From Mactromeris polynyma (taxonomy: Eukaryota; Mollusca; Bivalvia; Venerida; Mactridae), in contig JASFXZ010000001.1 of NCBI GenBank assembly GCA_032209605.1, positions 41,048,619 to 41,112,618 on the forward strand: 64,000 nucleotides of DNA, read 5' to 3'. A program made the translations under genes and the position numbers. Position 1 is the first letter of the stretch; every line of letters begins with the position of its first letter. The notes under the pieces were generated by a model that saw nothing but the letters and a program-made list of their open reading frames with translations, had not been told where the DNA came from and did no database searches. This document shows, piece after piece, positions 40,701 through 49,700 of this stretch.

Positions 40701-43700
40701 TATAAATATTACAAGACCAAGTGTCAATACATTTAATGCAGTACGATGTATGGTTTCAAAGCATGCAGACGAATTGCGGAACTTAACTTAGACATTACTA
40801 ATTACTCTTACAAAATCACATATATCAACCAGCATTTTATCATTGGAAATGAAAACATTCTGAGCAAACGATGACATCAACTATCTGTTTTATGTAAAAG
40901 TATTAGTAATTATTTTGTCGATGTGATATACTTAAGGACATCCAGCAATCCAGAAACTTGGAATACTTCAGAAATAACGTGAATATCAAACTCTGAGCTC
41001 ATACCATCGTTCATGGCAATTCTTAAACAAATTGGACATTGTTTTACTGAAACTAAATTACCTAAGTTAAGTGTGCAATTAATTAAGTAACCCCTCTATC
41101 TATTATCTAAGATGCTATCGACAATATCGAGGCAAATTTTAGTTTTATTCCGCAAGTATATCATTTTGCTATGGCTATATAACCGCTAGTTTTTATTTTT
41201 ATCATCCTTTGTCTATTGTTATCTATTGATAATCTTTATTGACCGCATTTAAGTAATTAATTGTTTAGTAGTTTCAGTAGTTTCTGCAACATCAATGTTT
41301 GTTAATGGAACGCCTTGCAGCAAACAAGCGAACTAAATATACCATGTTCTAGGCTCTGTTCATTGTACCAAGCTTAGTCGGGGTTTTAAACATGTTGATG
41401 AATAATGGCATCTTGAATTTCTCCTGCGGTGTTTATATACATTTGCTATTAAAAACAAGGGATAAAAATACATTGTGGCAAGGTTGCTTTTTCGAAATTG
41501 TAATGAACTCCTATTTCTCGTAACTTTGCTATCATTATTGATGTCTCCATTACTCATTTTAATCTAGCACTAAATTGACATCGTATTATGCTAAAAGTAT
41601 TAAGTAGCGTTTCAGCTAATGCTCTGTCAGCCATACTCTTAGTTTAGGTTATATTTGTATTTTTGCTTTGTGTTCATAAAATGGTCATGACATAGAAAAA
41701 AGGCGTGGTTGCCTTCAGCCCGATGAAAACAATATTATCAGGCAAGGGGATATCATTCAAGCGAAAAACTTTAGCGCGTCACTCCGACGATATCTCCTAG
41801 CCAAAATATTATTGTTCGAGCCGGACAGTTTTCTGATATTGTATTAAGCTTGTCACAACAAACTCATAATAGTGATAATTGTCAATTACCATGCTATTTG
41901 GATATAACGTATGCCAGAATATACCATTTCATTTATGTAGTATGTAGTAATTCCGTATGTCACGAAATGTAAGAAAATGCGCAATGCAACTAATATGAAA
42001 CATAAATTAAAGTCAATTAATCCAACAAAAAATGCTACTTGGTGTTTGCAGTGACGTTCCAAATAGGCTACGATGTAACTGCTTTCTGTTTTCCTGTAAT
42101 GCTTTGGAAAGTATTAATACTTGTTTGAGATGTCCAACACTGTTAAAGTGTAAATTCAAATTTCGATATAAACCGTGGTTCTGCAAATGAACAGTCCGTC
42201 CTGAAAAATGATCATTTTGGAGTATCTGGAAACTTGAGTCGCCGTCGCCAATATTAACAACCCATGCACTTGAACTGTTACATAAGTACTTGACATTTCA
42301 TGATAACAGCTAACAACTGATTTAAATACGAATATTTATGCGTTTCTTATATTATCGCTGCAGGGTTCGGCTTGCTGGAAAGTGGATCAGTAAGTGTGAA
42401 GAACGAATTGAACATAATGGTGAAGAACGCAGTGGACGTTGTATTTGGTGGACTTACGTACTGGTCATTTGGCTACGGACTTAGTTTTGGTGACCATGAG
42501 TATAGCAACCCATTTGTAGGTTGGGGTAACTTCTTTGTAAATGCAGACGAAGACAAACTTGGTGTTGTATACTCAAAGTTTTTCTTTCAAGCATCGTTTG
42601 CAACAACTGCGACAACTATCGTCTCAGGTATGTCACCGGCTTAGTTCTTTATTAGTAATATATCAGTAATAAGATTGCCCTATATATTGTAACCCCAGCT
42701 ATGCGCTCAGGTTTGCAATGGTAAGGTTACAATACGATTTACAATGGATCATGAGTTTGCTCCTCAGTCGATATCCATGTTTTTGAGTTGTTTAATACAT
42801 CTACTATAACGCGTCATGCTATGGAAACGACATCATTGTTTGTGGACGAATAATATTGCCAATACATGGAAATATGAAAATGAGTGAAGAAGTCGAGCAA
42901 AGTACCCGGCTGCTCCAAAGGCACAAACACGATAATTAAACGATCGATAAATGGATAAGTTAATACAAAACTTACAGTGTTTTATGTTTCTTTAAAATGA
43001 ACATGTACCCCAATGACCCAATATATATTTTCATTTTACAGCCGCGAAGGCATATAGCAATTGTGAACTAAGTCGCCTGTCAAGCTATCAATTGACTACA
43101 TGTTTACTTGTCAAAAAACGATGAATGCTGTTTTGTCAGTTCTCGTCCTACTGTTTGGTAGGCACTCATGTTATCGTCGGGTAATACTACTAACTGGCTT
43201 TCACTTACGCATGGTTGTTTTCATTGGAAGCCCAGAATGTTTTTATCACTACCCCATTCCGAAATATGTTTGCCCTTACTCCTCCTACGTCCCTGGTGTT
43301 TCGTGGGCTGATGTTTCCCTGGGCTCTATGTAGGGGGAGACACTATCGTATGTGTTTGGTGTTTCCTGTAACAACTTTGTAAATAAACAAACATGTTCGT
43401 CTTCTTCCGTATATTAGTCTATACATATATACAGCATTCATTGTGAGTTATCAAACAAATGTCTTTCTGCAGATTTTAACATTTGTTCTAAGAATGTTAC
43501 TTTAATACTCAAATTCTTCCCGAAATTACTGCTTAGGAGATAAAATTTCATCCTTTTGGTACTTGACGGTAATTTGAGATATTAGTTGGATAAAGCCAAA
43601 TGAGTTTCGTGCTTGTTAGAAGTGTTTGTTTTTCTCGATATTTTACATAAACCGTATAACTAGGTTTTAAGAATCACGCAATGGGGGAGAAAATTACGGA

Positions 43701-46700
43701 TTAGTCGATAGCTTGTCTCAATCTTGTATCTTCATCTATGTCATTTATAACATCAGTATGGTTATCAAGGGAAAACATCTCAACTGGTTCAATGTTTAAT
43801 TTATATGTAAAATATGCTGTCATTGTGTATTTATTTAAAATAAATGAACTTTTCAACAATACGAGTATTTATGTGGAACTATATACAGTAAAATGTAACA
43901 TACTGATACAAATTCATGCTCATTTTTCGGAATAAATGTAAATATTTGCCAAGCATTCAACAAACAACATTACGACATTAGTTTATTGGTGTCAAACATA
44001 TTATAAGTTTGTGTTGTTGGGAAGTGAACATTTACCAGAGATTTGGACAAATGTTTTACTTCGGACTTTTTGAATAAACATATTAACACCAATGCTTCGA
44101 ACAATATTCGATAACATATTTCATACCGTTTTAAAACATATTTACTGCCTAGAGGCAAAAATTAGGTGAATGTTATAAGCAATTTATTATATTTTAGGCG
44201 CAATGGCAGAAAGGACCAAGCTGACGTCATATATGGTATTTTCTATGTTTAATACCATATTGTTCTGTGTACCCGCCCACTGGGTGTGGTCATCTAAAGG
44301 ATGGCTTTATCGTCTAGGCGTTGTTGACATAGCAGGGGCGGGACCAGTGCATATCGTGGGCGGTGTTACGGGATTAGTAGCCACACTAATGCTGAAGCCT
44401 CGACACGGACGTTTTGCGGGTACCGCTGGAAGGATACCACAGATGAGCTCGCCAACAAATGCCGTATTGGGAATGTTTATGCTTTGGTAATAAAAACATG
44501 TATAGTTTATTAACTTGAGAACAATTGAATGTAATGAATCGGTGTAATATGTTTAATGACTCCTTTATTCCCCATGCACACACTTTTGGTGTCAAATATT
44601 CAAACAGTAATGTGTTATTGCAAGAATTATTTTTTGTCATTTTTATACTTCTCACAGTTTTCTGTCATATCTCAGAGACCTGGGGATTGTGTGGGAAGGC
44701 CCTGGTGAAAGTGGCATTCCCTGTGTGTCTTTGCTTACCGTTATATTCAATTAATTGCGTCATCACAGCGAATCAAACGAACAATGTAGTGCAAGTATTT
44801 GGATTATAAAATATAGCCGAACTTTGTTCAAAATAATAATTATTTATTTGACTGACCTTGATGCCAGTTATTGGTGTTTTATCTCGTACAATTGTTGAAA
44901 GCAGGTCAGTTTGATGTTTCTGGATATAGTTCGTATCCCTCGAACTTATGGAATATCATATGTCAGAACAAATGTAAAATTATATGTATATACAGATCAG
45001 ACTAAGCCCTCAATTTGCTCATTGTCACTTACTGGCACACTTACTTCTTGCAGTGTGAACTTAGTGCTCTTAGCCTCACATCACGGAACAACATTGGTAC
45101 AAACACGCTTAAATAATCGGTACTAATTACCAGTGACAAGTTATTATCCCCCTTGCTGTTGCGATATGATGCCTACAAATACGTCGGTCTGTGGACAATG
45201 ATAAAACTGGAGTGAAGAAGATTATATGAACCATACTTATTGTGATGAAGCTTAATGTCGACTTCCTATTACTAAATAAAATAACAAAATAATTAGGACA
45301 TTGTAAATCGACTGAGCCTTATTACCACAGTACATTGTATTACGTTAAGTCGAATATTGAAACGGAGCAGGAGCGGTCACGACATCAAAAGCGCACGGAA
45401 AATGAATATACAGGCATATAAGTACACAATGGCAAAAGCAAACGGGAAGATTACTCAATGGTTGTGGAGTCGTTGTATGAAATATCCTCGGCGAAAATGA
45501 GCAGTCGTTCGTAAATGAATTTGAAAATTGTGAAATTCAATGTGGAATAGAAGAAGGAAATATCGCATGTAACGCGTTCTGCCATCACGAAATGTCTTCA
45601 TACCACACATTTAATTCATTGTTCACTGTCAACATATCAGCTACATTCCCAAATACATTAAGTGCTGTCGTGATATCATCCACCAGCACTTCTACGTTCA
45701 TAATGCTTTCCCCTCTACTCGCGTCTGTCACTGCTGATATTTCCCTAGGATCTGGTCGGGAGGTATCGTCTTGTGTCAGGCGTTCCCTTTTACCAAGGGA
45801 TTTTTCCTTAATTTTTTTTATTTTTCTGCTGACTATTTTACAGGTGGGGTTGGTTGGGGTTCAACTGTGGGAGCACGTTTGGTATATCCGGACTAAAATG
45901 GAAACTTGCAGCAAGGTAATGCAATGGTAGTAGTTAGTGATTGGCAAATCGGTAACATTAATTGCCAATCGATTAATCGGCATAATCGAATAAGCCAACC
46001 GAAGGGATTAATAGACATAATCGGACAATCGTTTTGAAGATTTAGAAGTGTGCCATTCAGCAGGCAAAATTCATGGTGTAACCGTTGCTTTTTACATCAT
46101 TCAAATGAAGTTGACAACTAACTATAGGGTCTATCAAGTGTTTTGAATATATGTGATTTGTGGAGTCTAGAACCGCCTCACAATATACTTTACACATACA
46201 TGTACATGTATTTGTTTTATAATAATAATAATAGTTTGTGATAATAATAATAACAGTTTGTGATAATAATAATGAAATTATTTTAATAGTATACAGTATT
46301 GTGATAAAGATATTCGTAATATGGCAATTTGTGATACATTTATTTTCTTGTGATACATTTAATTTCTATGATATTCATAATTTAAAATAGTATGCCTCTC
46401 TATGTCATGCCACCAACACATAGGACCACAATGGAAATAAGAATCTACACATTGTGCTATTGCTATCTATGTGTTAGTATGATGGCATCGAAATTATGCA
46501 CGTGTTTTAATTATTATTTTACCAATTGTGCATGTTTATCATCCATGTATTGGGTACTCCTTTACCGAAATTAATATACTTATGGACGTAAAAATGTCCC
46601 ATTAAAAGTGTTCTCATGAACTTGTAATTAAGTACGTGTGTATATGCAAGCGAATACCGTTCAAATGCACTTAAAACTTGTTACATTCTACTGAATATTA

Positions 46701-49700
46701 TAAAAAAATAATAACTGTTATCAAACCTTATGTTTAGCTACGGTTTACATTTGATTTTGGGTGAGGTATTTCTTATGTTCTTGAGTATATTATTAATACA
46801 GATCTGCGGCCTCCACATTGTGTTCATCTGTTGCTGGTGGGGTTGCTGGCTTTCTCCTGAGGTAAAGTATATCGAATGATTATGTAATAATTTCATCGAT
46901 TGTAAAATTAATCCAAAAATAAATATTTCATTTTTTGAGAAGTTGTTCAAATCAAGTTATAAATATTAAGTCGGTTTTGGAAACATTTGTAAACTGTTTT
47001 TTGGAGGTTATATAGTTCGCATAGTTATACTTAATTCTAGAAACAATTGTAAATACATCGACCTCATTTAGTGTAAACCGAAATTCTGTGATTAATATAC
47101 TAAACTGTTTGATTCACTTTGACCAGTCATTGATATTTTTAGTTATTTGGTGAAAAATCGAACGTTTGATGTTACCTACATGATAAATGGGTTGTTAGGA
47201 TCTCTAGTATCAATTACAGGTAAGTGGACTGTTATGTTACAGATATCAAGAGATATGTTAATGTCTCCTTGTGCTTTAGGGGTGGCCATGTCCTAGGTAT
47301 GTGGCATTTACTGCTCCACTTCTTTATTTATTTAATTAACACATCATTTTCTTTATGCGAATCATAAATGGATGAGCCAACAACTCGTCGTATATACGAT
47401 ACAGGAACTCAAGGCAGCTACATTCAATGCATATTTTGATAGACTTATCGTGTAGTTGTTAAGTCCTCTGCCTTTGTAAATCATTATGAACGATTTTATA
47501 ATTGCGTTACATGTATATGTTGTTTATTACAATAAGATATGCATTTCAATTGCAAAGTTCCCAATGAAATAAAAATCCTCCTAGAAGCTTTAATCATTAA
47601 CACAAATAAAGTAATCATGGATTGTGTAGTTCGTGCTCAGACTCCGTTCAGCGGGAATCGAACTGGGGACCTTCGGATCAGCAGACAGGATACTGATAAT
47701 TATGAATATATACTCTGATTTTAGCTGTATGTGCCATTGTTCAACCTTGGGAAGGTATTATAATTGGCTTTTTTGGTTCAATTATCTCCAATGCTGGTGT
47801 TGCTCTCCTAGAGAAACTACGGATTGATGACCCAGTAGGTATGTTCGCTTCGTTGTTTAAGGTTGCAAAAATCACAGAACAATATGAATGGGATAAAAAT
47901 GACTGGGGCGCAATTACCTTTCAGAATCAGTTAAATCGAAGTTCAAGTTTAGGAAAGATGTTTAAAAGTCTTGCAACAATAGTTATACGTCCAAATTGTA
48001 GTTATTAACACTAGTGCATTCCCTAGGTAATACAAATGTTCAATGTTGGGACTTAAAGTTCAAAGTCAGGGCCGCTTCTCTGAAACAGCCAAACGTTTTG
48101 AGTTGAAATAACATTTCTGAAAACGGTTCACCATTTTATACTTATGATAGCTTTAAGGAAAAGCACATCAAGTGGTTATCTTGATGTCATACACAGTGAT
48201 TGTGTGATTACCTGAGGACGCAACCACTTAACTATAACCAGGATTAAAGAAACACTTCACTAATTGTCAAAGCTGATTGATTTTAGGTTGTGTTGGTACT
48301 CATGCACTGTCTGGATCCTGGGGGCTACTGATGGCTGGTTTATTTATAAGGAAGGATCGACTACTGGATGCTCTGTATCTACATGGCGCTACGGCTGGAT
48401 TATTTTATGTGAGTGTTTACCATTGGCTTATCAGATGTTGCTTTGCTGAGTTGGTTTTGTTCATCTTTTCACAGTTCAATAGCAAATATATTCTAACATT
48501 AGGTCGTACCAGTTATTGTACATCGTAAGCGCTCATTCTGACATTGGCAGTTCCAGATAGTTTTGTCCACATGGTCCCCGGTTCACAATATTCAATCTAA
48601 ATGGTTTTCTTTCAAAAACTTATACTTTGCAAAGAGAACTTAAATGTTTACAAATTAGCCAATGAGAGACAACCTTATGCGAAATGTACTATCTTAGCCC
48701 TGTAATTCTATTTTTGCGCGGAATACGAGCATTCTTCGTTTCTATACAGCATATGTTAATTATGTAAATTATTAAAGCACAGGGTGATAACAGAATGTTT
48801 AGAGGGATGACAACGATTATTTTCGTAGTCGTGCACAACGAGACCATATCTAATACAAATAGCATTAAAGAACAACAACAACAACGTAATATTACAGTAT
48901 GTTACTGTCAAAATGACTACAGTCGGTCCTCGTTCATTCGAATTCATCGGGTCCGAGATTTTATTTCGAATAATACATGGTTTCGAATAGCCCATTTCAA
49001 TAACACGTGAAAAAGAATACATCGGACCTGATATTTATTTCGTATGATACCAAGTATTGGTATAGAAAGTTGTCAAATAAACGAGGTCGGACTGTATATT
49101 ATATCGACACATCTATCTAAGTTACCAACCAGATTATAATAATATCTGTATGTTGTGTTTCAGGGTGGAGGGTTTCGTCAGCTGGGTATACAAGTTCTGG
49201 CTCTGGTAGCCATCATCGTGTGGACAGTGATCATGTCGTATGCAATCCTCAAAGTGATTGATGTTACCATGGGAATACGCGTATCACTGGAAGAAGAGAT
49301 AATTGGTGCAGACATTGTTGAGCATGGCATAGGTTTGTTGCATACATATTCTAAGCTCTAAATATGATCATACATCTTAATCCAATCGATATGCAACTTT
49401 AATCAGTGACAATTTAGTACCGGTCGGTAACACAAGAACACTATTTAGATCAATTGATATACCTTCTTCTCCAAAACTACACCAGAAATCAACCAACCAA
49501 GTAACAAACAATCAAGAAATTGCAGGCCAGATTAATTAAACAGTACCTCACCACACCGATATTACCAACATTAAAATAGGGGGCAAAATAATACGTACAA
49601 AGTTAGGACATGGGGAACACTAATGGAATGTATAATAGACATACACAACCGAGACACAAGTTCCAAACTCAATCTTCACGAGAACTTGTCTTTACTCATT

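Noticed and set aside
45592..45930. 112-codon frame overlapping Amt exon 4
   Set aside because: Reads exon 4 in the wrong frame and extends into the polypyrimidine tract; the true frame encodes the conserved Amt block.
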